The notes under the pieces: model-generated | Seen by the model: the letters and a program-made list of their open reading frames with translations, nothing else | Told to the model about the DNA's origin: nothing | The model's database searches: none | Program-made: the position numbers and the translations under genes | Shown here: one piece after another, positions 1 through 5,988 of the stretch | How positions within the stretch are numbered: position 1 is the stretch's first letter | How the letters are laid out: each line of letters starts with the position of its first letter | Source of the DNA: a virus | Strand: one strand, 5' to 3' | Length of the DNA stretch: 38,155 nt | IMG/VR virus record: IMGVR_UViG_3300025929_000033 | Span: 1-38,155 of that record

Positions 1-135
1 TGTGCCTGTCAATGTGCCTTACAAGTCCACAAGCGCAAATAGCGTAACGCGGACTCTGCAAGCCCGCCTTGAGGACGCAATTTATCTTGCCGACTACGCC
101 AGCGGGACGCCTAACAGCGCAGCCCTGCAACTGGC
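1..135. repeat. Terminal direct overlap (left copy)
   Basis: Bases 10-135 match 38030-38155 exactly; within 1-9 the only difference is T at base 9 against G at 38029. The reading frame of the tail spike is continuous across the join. I read this as the overlap left by assembling a circular or circularly permuted genome, not as a biological repeat. The base-9 mismatch turns a glycine codon into valine and is either strain variation or an end-of-contig error. Confidence 0.9.
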
Positions 136-1252
136 GATCAATGACGCGCAGACTAGCGGCAAGACGCTTTATCTGACGCCGACGATCACGAAAGATTCTG
201 CCGTCGTCATCACCGCGCCTTGCAGCATTGTGGGCGTGGGCAAGAAGACCGTAGCGACTTCTACGGCGGTGAACATCAACTGGATCACCATCAAGTCCTC
301 GGATGTGTCGATCAGCAATATCTATATTGACGATCTCGCCGCGACAGGCGGTTGGGACTTCACGATTGACACCGGCGCTGGCGTCGCTCTTGAGCGCATC
401 CAGATCAGGAACGTCACGGCGTTGCATTCCAAGGGCGGGATTCGGGATACTGGCACCGGCACTCACGTCACGGTGGACATTGACAACTATTTTAACCGCA
501 TCCTGAAAGGTCCGCATATCCAGTTCACGCGGTCGTTCGCCTATCTGGACATCAACAACTCCACGGCGGACTTCAACGGTTCAGGCGCATCGGGAAACTT
601 TGTCTCGTTCTCCCTCACAGGGACGGGCTTGCCCGGCGATGCAGGCGGCGGGAAGTTCAAGGCTTGCCACGTTCTCGGTGGCGGTGGGCCAACCCTGACG
701 AATCAGATCGGCTTCCTGTTTACCGACTATAAAGCCGCATGGTTCATAGGCGACATCACGGCTGATGGATGCGGCGGCAAGGGCTATCGGTTCGTTCGGT
801 GCAACAAACTGGAGGGATGCATCACCGCAAGCCTGTGCGAAGATCACGCCGTTGAGTTTGAGGACTGCACTTTCTCTTCTCTGGTGATTAACGCTCAAGG
901 ACGCAAAGGCCTTGGCGGCGCTCTGGCGAACAAAGACCTGATGAGGTTTATCACCGTCACGGGCGGAAACAGCGCGATCAACATCCTGCCTGGCTATCTT
1001 GCCGGTCCGACAGGCAATCATGTCAACGTGGTGGGGACGCAGGGTGGCCCCATCAACATTGTTGGCGGAACAGCTTCGGGCGCTACAGGCCGCGCTTTGG
1101 TCGTCACCGGAACGTCTGTCGTGCAGTGGACGGCCTTTGTCTGGGCGGACAACACGGCGGGCAACTACGACCTTGGCAATGCGGTCCAATGGATCGAGGG
1201 CGTGTTTGCGTCTGGCGGCCGCACGACGTTCAATGGGCCGGGAACCGGCTAG
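2..1252 (+). CDS. Tail spike / receptor-binding protein, C-terminal part (gene begins at 37593)
   Basis: This is the body of the tail spike; its first ~143 codons lie at the other end of the window. The GTG at base 2 is an internal valine codon, not a start. The segment TRTLQARLEDAIYLADYAS is the usual hinge of podoviral tail spikes between the particle-binding head and the beta-helix. The rest is rich in G, T, V, N and I with evenly spaced short strands (for example VSISNIYIDDL, ALERIQIRNVTAL), as expected for a right-handed beta-helix that binds or cleaves surface polysaccharide. No catalytic residues can be assigned by eye. Joined, the protein is about 559 residues. It ends in GRTTFNGPGTG with a TAG stop. 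Confidence 0.85.
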   Translation: MPVNVPYKSTSANSVTRTLQARLEDAIYLADYASGTPNSAALQLAINDAQTSGKTLYLTPTITKDSAVVITAPCSIVGVGKKTVATSTAVNINWITIKSSDVSISNIYIDDLAATGGWDFTIDTGAGVALERIQIRNVTALHSKGGIRDTGTGTHVTVDIDNYFNRILKGPHIQFTRSFAYLDINNSTADFNGSGASGNFVSFSLTGTGLPGDAGGGKFKACHVLGGGGPTLTNQIGFLFTDYKAAWFIGDITADGCGGKGYRFVRCNKLEGCITASLCEDHAVEFEDCTFSSLVINAQGRKGLGGALANKDLMRFITVTGGNSAINILPGYLAGPTGNHVNVVGTQGGPINIVGGTASGATGRALVVTGTSVVQWTAFVWADNTAGNYDLGNAVQWIEGVFASGGRTTFNGPGTG

Positions 1253-1312
1253 CGCAAGGTGGGGCGGCGGGATATAGTGGGAGGGGCAATCCTGCCCTGT
1301 GGAGTAACTGAC

Positions 1313-1396
1313 ATGGCGGCTAAACCACGTCCAAAGCCTGCGAGGTCGCCAATCTCGGCTCCTCCGAAACCTCGACCGAAAGGCGGCAAAAAATGA
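1313..1396 (+). CDS. 27-residue basic proline/lysine-rich peptide
   Basis: The ORF reads MAAKPRPKPARSPISAPPKP and then RPKGGKK. It follows a good ribosome-binding site (GGAG, 8 bases upstream) and its stop overlaps the next start as ATGA. The 16 bases spanning its RBS and start (1301-1316) are identical to those before the small structural gene at 29120, which supports real translation. The function is unknown. The very basic, proline-rich composition suggests binding to nucleic acid, membrane or a partner protein, but nothing more can be said. Confidence 0.6.
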   Translation: MAAKPRPKPARSPISAPPKPRPKGGKK

Positions 1397-1527
1397 CCTG
1401 CAAGCCCCTGAAAGATCAGCCCTCGCCACAGTCTGACGACAGCCCGATCACTAATCCTCCACCCCCGCCTCCGCCACCTCCGGTTGACCCTAACGAGCCG
1501 CCGATTATCTCGCGAAAACGAACGTGA
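1393..1527 (+). CDS. 44-residue polyproline protein
   Basis: Starts at the ATGA overlap with the preceding microgene and ends in a GTGA overlap with the following membrane-protein gene, so it sits in a strictly coupled chain. The product is MTCKPLKDQ... with nine consecutive prolines at residues 22-30 and a basic C-terminus (SRKRT). Such a proline run would stall ribosomes unless EF-P acts, which could slow translation of the coupled gene downstream. A cysteine at residue 3 is present but there is no hydrophobic signal, so it does not look like a lipoprotein. The role is unknown. Confidence 0.6.
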   Translation: MTCKPLKDQPSPQSDDSPITNPPPPPPPPPVDPNEPPIISRKRT

Positions 1528-2003
1528 TTGAACTCCTCATCCTTGCAGTCGTTAGCGGGCTGGCGCTCCTGAACAGAGACGCCGTGTGGCTCGCTGCGGC
1601 GCTTTGCGCGGGATGGGGAGCTTCGTTCATCATGGAGCAACGCAGCCTCTATGACTGGATTCCATACGTTGATGCGGTTGTTTTCTGGCTGCTGATGCTT
1701 CTTCCGGCGGGGGTCTCGTGCTCCCGCCGCACTCTTGTGTTGTTTTTACAAGGCGCGGTGATGGCGATTCACGCCGTCTATTGGTGGCAGTGGTGCAACT
1801 ACCGCGATTATGGTAACGAATACAAAGCCGCGCTCTTCGGGGCCTACGTCATCACAATGGCTGTTCTGGCCTTGGGGAACTTCAATGTACGATCCTTCGT
1901 TGGAGCCGTTCTACAGGGCCTTCGGGGCTTTTTTGATCGTTCTCCCAGGCTTGGTGTGGCGCGTTGTTCGCCTCGTTCGCAGACGCAGGACAAAGGCCGG
2001 TGA
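1524..2003 (+). CDS. Multi-spanning membrane protein, holin-region gene 1
   Basis: 159 residues from a GTG start that overlaps the previous stop (GTGA). About four hydrophobic segments are visible: residues ~2-16, 22-36, 50-66 and 105-118, with a hydrophilic basic tail. It begins the run of membrane genes just before the endolysin, so a holin or antiholin role is possible. I recognise no family. The last ~120 bases are overlapped in another frame by the small gene at 1885. Confidence 0.7.
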   Translation: MIELLILAVVSGLALLNRDAVWLAAALCAGWGASFIMEQRSLYDWIPYVDAVVFWLLMLLPAGVSCSRRTLVLFLQGAVMAIHAVYWWQWCNYRDYGNEYKAALFGAYVITMAVLALGNFNVRSFVGAVLQGLRGFFDRSPRLGVARCSPRSQTQDKGR

Positions 2004-2007
2004 ATGA
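1885..2007 (+). CDS. Small single-span membrane protein, nested
   Basis: 40 residues: an acidic N-terminus (MYDPSLEPF), one hydrophobic span (AFGAFLIVLPGLVW) and a strongly basic tail (RLVRRRRTKAGE). It lies in a different frame over the end of the 1524 gene and just overlaps the start of the next gene. GGGGA lies about 6 bases before the ATG. The N-out/C-in pinholin-like topology is suggestive in this lysis neighbourhood, but size and position are the only support. Confidence 0.5.
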   Translation: MYDPSLEPFYRAFGAFLIVLPGLVWRVVRLVRRRRTKAGE

Positions 2008-2326
2008 CACGTTTCTCAACACCGAATGGTATAGCTATTCCGCCGCTGTCGCTGGAGCGCTTTGGGGTGTATCATTGCAGCCTGATTTCGGGCGCATCAC
2101 TCTACGGACAAAGGTGTGGCGATGCCTCCTAGCCATTCTCTTGGCGTTCTTCATCGGACCGGGGTTGTTGCATACCTATTTCAAGGGCGCATCGACCCAA
2201 GTGTCAACGGCAATCATGTTCGGCCTGTCGATGGCCGCACTAACGGTGGTTCCTATTGTTCTAAGGCGCGTTCAACTACTAGCCAAAACGGGAAAGCTGT
2301 GGGGCTTACCAGAGGACAGACAATGA
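2000..2326 (+). CDS. Membrane protein, holin candidate
   Basis: I take the GTG at 2000 as the start (product begins MNDTFLNTEWYSYSAAVAG). A longer frame opens at ATG 1964, but that part is antisense-like in composition and deeply overlaps two genes. Three hydrophobic segments are visible: SAAVAGALWGV, CLLAILLAFFIGPGLL and IMFGLSMAALTVVPIVL. The C-terminus is polar and basic. About 108 residues with three spans fits a class I holin in outline. It is coupled to the genes on either side. No sequence family is recognised. Confidence 0.65.
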   Translation: MNDTFLNTEWYSYSAAVAGALWGVSLQPDFGRITLRTKVWRCLLAILLAFFIGPGLLHTYFKGASTQVSTAIMFGLSMAALTVVPIVLRRVQLLAKTGKLWGLPEDRQ

Positions 2327-2694
2327 CTCCGCTAAGGAATCTGCACAGAGAATATTGGTTCTGGCTGTCTGCGGCAGGCGTGGTTGGTTTCTTTCTGCTG
2401 ACCTTCATGGTGTGGCCATTCGCGCCTATGAGTAGCCTGGCGATCATGGCTGCGGTCATTCGTGGCGCTCTGCTGACGCTAACGGGGTTCGCCGTGATCG
2501 CCCTTCCGATGCCCTATTGGGAGCGTGTCGGGTTGGGTGGCGCTACGGCCGGTATGTTCATGACCACACAGAGCCTTCTTAACCCGCACACGCCTTGGGA
2601 AGCATGGGCGTCGATTATCTCAGGCACGGGCTGGCTGATGTTCGTCGCGGCTCTGTTCGGCCCGACGATGTGGAAGCGGATCGCGCACAAATGA
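2323..2694 (+). CDS. Membrane protein, four hydrophobic spans
   Basis: 123 residues from the ATG in an ATGA overlap with the upstream stop. The N-terminus is basic (MTPLRNLHREYW), followed by hydrophobic segments WLSAAGVVGFFLLTFMVW, LAIMAAVIRGALLTLTGFAVIAL, a less hydrophobic central region, and WLMFVAALFGPTMW before a basic end (KRIAHK). Its stop overlaps the next start. It belongs to the membrane cluster that precedes the endolysin, and may act in lysis or in superinfection exclusion. The sequence cannot separate these. Confidence 0.7.
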   Translation: MTPLRNLHREYWFWLSAAGVVGFFLLTFMVWPFAPMSSLAIMAAVIRGALLTLTGFAVIALPMPYWERVGLGGATAGMFMTTQSLLNPHTPWEAWASIISGTGWLMFVAALFGPTMWKRIAHK

Positions 2695-2969
2695 CCGACG
2701 ACACCCGCCCCCAAGACAAGATCAGTTGGCGCGATCCAGAGGCGTTGATTAGCGGCATTATCGTCGCTCTGTGGGCGGTGGGCTTTGTATTCACCTACCT
2801 TGTTGAGCCAGCCAACGGCTCTGAGCAAGCTATCGGGCAAATGCAAGGCGTCCTGAATGCCGCCCTGTCGTCTGTGGTGGCTTATTGGATCGGTTCTAGC
2901 CGTGGGTCCAAGCGCAATGCTGAGCGGGCTGACAAGGCTGTGGACGCGCTGACGGAGAGTAAGAAGTGA
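2691..2969 (+). CDS. Holin-like membrane protein
   Basis: 92 residues, starting at the ATGA overlap. After an acidic soluble N-terminus (MTDDTRPQDKISWRDPEA) come hydrophobic segments LISGIIVALWAVGFVFTYLV and VLNAALSSVVAYWIGSSRGS, ending in a charged tail (KRNAERADKAVDALTESKK). The WIGSSRGSKR end of the second span recurs in phage holin-like proteins. It directly abuts the endolysin gene (GTGA overlap), which is the commonest position for a holin. Of the five membrane genes here it is my first choice for the holin. Confidence 0.6.
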   Translation: MTDDTRPQDKISWRDPEALISGIIVALWAVGFVFTYLVEPANGSEQAIGQMQGVLNAALSSVVAYWIGSSRGSKRNAERADKAVDALTESKK

Positions 2970-3550
2970 CTCTAGATGCCAAACGCCTCCAGACACGCCT
3001 TGGCGTCGCTGCTGACGGCATTATCGGCGCTGGCACACTCACGGCGCTGTTCAAGGCCTTTGGCGCTCCTGACGAACGTGCGCGGGAACTAGGCTTATCT
3101 GCCAACGTCCATTTCCGCACCTACGGCATTCTCGACACTGGCCTGCGCCTGGCTCACTTCATGGGACAGTGCGCGCACGAGTCGGGCGGCTTTCGTTACA
3201 TGGAAGAGATCGCCAGCGGTCAGGCCTATGAAGGACGCAAAGACCTTGGCAACGTCGTTCCTGGCGATGGCAAGCGATATAAGGGTCGTGGTCCGATTCA
3301 GCTAACAGGGCGCGCAAACTATCGTGCATTCGGACGAGAGGTCGGCATCGACTTCGAATCGCACCCGGAGATCGTCGCTTTCCCATCTATCGGGCTTATG
3401 GCGGCTGTTCGCTACTGGAATAGCCGGAACCTGAATGCCTTGGCTGATGCTGACGACTTGATTGGCATTACGCGGAAGATCAACGGCGGAACGAATGGTC
3501 TTGAAGATCGCAAGGCGCAGACGGCTAAGGCGAAAGGGTTGATTCTATGA
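2966..3550 (+). CDS. Endolysin, GH19 chitinase/lysozyme-like
   Basis: 194 residues from a GTG start overlapping the previous stop. The first ~30 residues (LDAKRLQTRLGVAADGIIGAGTLTALF) resemble a short peptidoglycan-binding repeat. The catalytic domain follows, with AHFMGQCAHESGGF at about residues 61-74 carrying the expected catalytic glutamate in HES, then YKGRGPIQLTGRANY and the GITRKINGG motif near the C-terminus. These are hallmarks of phage GH19-family endolysins that cut the glycan backbone of peptidoglycan. No signal peptide is present, so release depends on the upstream holin candidates. The spanin genes follow at once. Confidence 0.9.
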   Translation: MTLDAKRLQTRLGVAADGIIGAGTLTALFKAFGAPDERARELGLSANVHFRTYGILDTGLRLAHFMGQCAHESGGFRYMEEIASGQAYEGRKDLGNVVPGDGKRYKGRGPIQLTGRANYRAFGREVGIDFESHPEIVAFPSIGLMAAVRYWNSRNLNALADADDLIGITRKINGGTNGLEDRKAQTAKAKGLIL

Positions 3551-3885
3551 GAGTGTTCGGCCTCTCCGCATCCCTAACCAAAATCCTCTCTGCCGTCTCG
3601 CTGGTCCTGTTGCTGGTCGTGACGCTGCTAGTGATGGGCTATTGCAGCCAGCGGGAGAGGGCTCAACAAGCCCGCAACGCACAGACTCAGGCCGAAGGGC
3701 GCACCGTATCCGCGACAGAAGCTATCAAGGAAATCGGCTCACTGAACGAGCGCGGACAAGCAACAGATACACAGGTGGAAAATGCACAGAACGCTATCCG
3801 TCAAGCTGACCCGGTTGATCGCGACCGGATCGCTCGCTATCATTTGTGCGTCTTGCAGCAGCAACCCGATTGCAAGCGGCTGTAG
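3547..3885 (+). CDS. Rz: Rz-like inner-membrane spanin subunit
   Basis: 112 residues. One N-terminal transmembrane segment (KILSAVSLVLLLVVTLLVMGYC, residues ~12-33) is followed by a periplasmic, coiled-coil-like stretch rich in Q, A and E. It starts in an ATGA overlap with the endolysin stop and has a lipoprotein gene nested out of frame in its 3' part. Topology, length and gene order match lambda Rz. It would join the outer-membrane lipoprotein to bridge the periplasm and fuse the membranes at lysis. Confidence 0.8.
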   Translation: MRVFGLSASLTKILSAVSLVLLLVVTLLVMGYCSQRERAQQARNAQTQAEGRTVSATEAIKEIGSLNERGQATDTQVENAQNAIRQADPVDRDRIARYHLCVLQQQPDCKRL

Positions 3886-4108
3886 TGCCTTTGCAGAGTC
3901 GATCCTGACGAAACCCACGCCCCATGCCACTATCGGTAACACGGGCGACCCGGCGCTTGATTGGCAGCTATATGGTCAGGCCGAAACGGGCCAACTCAAC
4001 AAAGCCAACGACGACAAGGCGACGGGCTTCCGCATCATAAGCGCGTGTGAAGTGCGTGACGCGGAAATCCTGGCGAAGATCAATCGGCCTTGGTGGCGAC
4101 TTTGGTAG
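3782..4108 (+). CDS. Rz1: Rz1-like outer-membrane spanin lipoprotein
   Basis: 108 residues, read in a different frame from Rz, starting inside it and running ~220 bases past its end. The N-terminus is a lipoprotein signal: basic (MHRTLSVKLTRLIATG), hydrophobic (SLAIICA), then a cysteine in CASC at about residue 25. The -3 position of the lipobox is C rather than the usual L. The mature part is longer than lambda Rz1 and less proline-rich. Its last 29 bases overlap the convergent leftward gene that ends at 4080. Confidence 0.75.
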   Translation: MHRTLSVKLTRLIATGSLAIICASCSSNPIASGCSAFAESILTKPTPHATIGNTGDPALDWQLYGQAETGQLNKANDDKATGFRIISACEVRDAEILAKINRPWWRLW

Positions 4109-4232
4109 GTGCGTTCGGATAGACCTCTAGCATCACGTCTTGTCCGTTCGCATAGACGCGCCACTGACCAGGCTTGGCGAATCTTTTGACGTGTCCTGCG
4201 GCGACAAGTGTGATTGCGGCTGATTTGGTCAT
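4080..4232 (-). CDS. Small 50-residue protein, last gene of the leftward operon
   Basis: Product MTKSAAITLVAAGHVKRFAK followed by PGQWRVYANGQDVML and a short tail. A strong ribosome site GGAGAGAGAA ends directly before the ATG. This GGAGAGA leader recurs at several early genes of this phage. The ORF is compact with two likely beta-hairpins. No family is recognised. It is the most distal gene of the leftward early operon and overlaps the end of the Rz1 gene by 29 bases, tail to tail. Confidence 0.65.
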   Translation of the reverse strand: MTKSAAITLVAAGHVKRFAKPGQWRVYANGQDVMLEVYPNAPTKVATKAD

Positions 4233-4252
4233 TTCTCTCTCCTTTAAATTAG

Positions 4253-4651
4253 TCATCCCTCCCCCTTCCCATTGCGGGCGAGGAAGGCGCGGTAAGCGTG
4301 ACGCGCCATTTCTACAAGATCAGCCAGTTCTTCTGCTTTGCAGTCCTGCGCCTCTCCATCCGAAGTGATCGCGTCAAAAACCTCGAATATTAGAGCGCTG
4401 AACAGCTCCCGTTCCTCCTTCAGTTCAGCGATCAGGGCTTTGATGGTGGCGGGCGACGCTGTTTCCGCGAAAGCAGACTGCTCTTCGCTTGCGGAGCCGA
4501 AAAACTTGGCGGCTCCGATTTCGCGGTATGTCCCGTAAAACTCGTCTGGCCCCTGATGCGTCAGATTCCAGCCGTCGCCGCCTTCAATGCGCTCTACGGC
4601 CTTTTGAGCCTCATCCGCCAGCTTCTCCAGCGCGTCTAGGTCGATGGTCAT
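4253..4651 (-). CDS. Hypothetical early protein, helical
   Basis: 132 residues, acidic and helix-rich. The N-terminus (MTIDLDALEKLADEAQKAVERIEGGDGWNL) and the central ALIAELKEERELFSALIFEVF stretch are typical of small phage early proteins of unknown function. The start ATG overlaps the preceding stop (ATGA), so it is coupled to the Lar-like gene upstream. The C-terminal part (EELADLVEMARHAYRAFLARNGKGEG) is helical and amphipathic. I cannot name a family. Confidence 0.7.
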   Translation of the reverse strand: MTIDLDALEKLADEAQKAVERIEGGDGWNLTHQGPDEFYGTYREIGAAKFFGSASEEQSAFAETASPATIKALIAELKEERELFSALIFEVFDAITSDGEAQDCKAEELADLVEMARHAYRAFLARNGKGEG

Positions 4652-5100
4652 GCGTCACCTGTCGGGGCGGCGGGAAGCGGACGAAGCCGACGCGATTTGT
4701 CGGCAAGTTGATCGGACAGGATTTTCGACATGCCTTGTCTGGCGTGAGGGCAATCGGGATGATCCGGCTCGGGCTGCAAGACGTAGCCAATATTGGCGGC
4801 GATCTCGGTCGCAAGCGCGAACTGTTCATCGCACGTCATGTCCTGCCACCCACCCCCTGGCAGCGGCGATGCGGGGGCGGCTCGACGGTTCCAAGCTGCA
4901 ATCACGTCAGCCTTCGTGTCTCCGTGGACGTTGACGTAATGCTCAACATACACCCACGATTCCGGCGCTCCTGATCCATCGCACCCGGCCGCCCATTTCG
5001 TCGTTTCCTCATCGACATCGTATTTCGACACGCCAGGGTCAGCGCCACAGAACGGGCAAGGCACCAGGCGCAGCGCATCGGCGGGGGTTTTATTGCTCAC
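4648..5100 (-). CDS. Lar-like zinc-finger protein (restriction alleviation family)
   Basis: 150 residues from a GTG start in a GTGA overlap. Residues ~13-75 carry the Lar signature: LVPCPFCGADPGV, a second cysteine region, and AWNRRA. Lar-family proteins of Rac prophage modulate type I restriction, and many phages carry relatives of untested function. Downstream of WNRRA there is an extra ~70-residue extension (DMTCDEQFALATEIAANIGY...) not found in short Lar proteins, perhaps a fused second small ORF. Confidence 0.7.
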   Translation of the reverse strand: MSNKTPADALRLVPCPFCGADPGVSKYDVDEETTKWAAGCDGSGAPESWVYVEHYVNVHGDTKADVIAAWNRRAAPASPLPGGGWQDMTCDEQFALATEIAANIGYVLQPEPDHPDCPHARQGMSKILSDQLADKSRRLRPLPAAPTGDA

Positions 5101-5576
5101 GGCTGCGTCTCCTGCTGTAGGGCGGATTGCGCGTCAGCACGTCCCGCGACGGCCTTCCAAAACGCTTCTCGCTCCGGCTCTTCCAAATGTCGGATCAAGA
5201 TCAGCCGGATTTCCTCGAAGGTTTTTTCTGCGGCGATAAGGCCCTTCGCCAGCCGATCCGCTCGGGCTTCGGACCTTTGCCATGCGACTGACCGTCGAGA
5301 CCGTTCGGCAATCAATTCTGCGACCTTGGCTTTCTCGGCGTCTATTGCGGCTTGAGCGGACGCGGCGGTTACGAGGGGCGTGATGGTGACAGACTCGGTC
5401 CCTTCGTAGGTTCGCAAACGTTCTGCCCAAGTTTCCGCGCCCGTTCGGCTGTCGCGGATACCAGAAACACCCCCGCCAGATTTGTAACCGGGCGGGCAGA
5501 AGTAGCGCGCCTCAACAATCCAGCGCACCACTTCCAGCCCCGCAGCTTCGGGGGTTTGGGAGGGGGCGGCGTTCAC
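5097..5576 (-). CDS. Coiled-coil hypothetical protein
   Basis: 159 residues from GTG (GTGA overlap with the upstream stop). The N-terminal ~70 residues contain YFCPPGYKSGGGVSGI and a beta-rich stretch. Residues ~70-135 form a charged heptad-like coil (AEKAKVAELIAERSRRSVAWQ...EARADRLAKGLIAAEKTFEEIRLILIRHL). Such coiled coils are frequent in early phage proteins built from exchangeable segments. It is coupled to the genes on both sides. The function is unknown. Confidence 0.7.
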   Translation of the reverse strand: MNAAPSQTPEAAGLEVVRWIVEARYFCPPGYKSGGGVSGIRDSRTGAETWAERLRTYEGTESVTITPLVTAASAQAAIDAEKAKVAELIAERSRRSVAWQRSEARADRLAKGLIAAEKTFEEIRLILIRHLEEPEREAFWKAVAGRADAQSALQQETQP

Positions 5577-5776
5577 GACCGTTGCTCCCTGGCTTTGCGT
5601 CGCAGCGCCTTCTCAAGCGCTACAGCCTTTCGATTGCTGCTGGGCTTGCCGATTGGCTGCTTGCCCGTCAGCGGACTTATGGGAGCGGGTTTTAGGGGCC
5701 GCTCTCGATACTGGTCATAGTCGCCAGCCGCCATCATGGCCGCAATCGCTGCGATAGCCGTTGGATCGCGCATCAT
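5573..5776 (-). CDS. Small basic hypothetical protein
   Basis: 67 residues beginning MMRDPTAIAAIAAMMAAGDY and ending in a basic tail (ALRRKAREQRS). The open frame extends upstream to 5968, but that part is an arginine-rich shadow of the neighbouring Lar-like gene. I use the ATG at 5776, which overlaps the previous stop by one base (TGATG). The N-terminus is alanine/methionine-rich and could be an amphipathic helix. No family is recognised. Confidence 0.65.
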   Translation of the reverse strand: MMRDPTAIAAIAAMMAAGDYDQYRERPLKPAPISPLTGKQPIGKPSSNRKAVALEKALRRKAREQRS

Positions 5777-5988
5777 CACGACTTCTCCCCTTCCTTCGCG
5801 GCGGTCGATTTCAGGGCGCGGCGGTTCCAGTTGTACGCACTGGTCTCGTAGTCGCCGTAGGCGTCCTCGATTTCTTCGGTCTGGGCGCAGCCTCGGCGGC
5901 ATTCTACCCAGCTTTCCACAGCGTCCTCGGCTACCCGATACGCCACGTAGCGGGCCTTTGACCCGCAATCACATAGACGCAGGGTCAT
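5776..5988 (-). CDS. Second Lar-like zinc-finger protein
   Basis: 70 residues: MTLRLCDCGSKARYVAYRV, a second cysteine pair region in WVECRRGC, and the closing AYNWNRRA. The CxC...C...C plus WNRRA pattern is that of Lar-like zinc proteins, here in the short form. The start at 5988 forms an ATGA overlap with the large upstream gene. It is a probable divergent paralogue of the protein at 4648-5100. Confidence 0.65.
   Translation of the reverse strand: MTLRLCDCGSKARYVAYRVAEDAVESWVECRRGCAQTEEIEDAYGDYETSAYNWNRRALKSTAAKEGEKS

Noticed and set aside
581-1429. Long reverse frame antisense to the tail spike
   Set aside because: Arginine/alanine-rich shadow of a GC-rich gene; no ribosome site and implausible composition.
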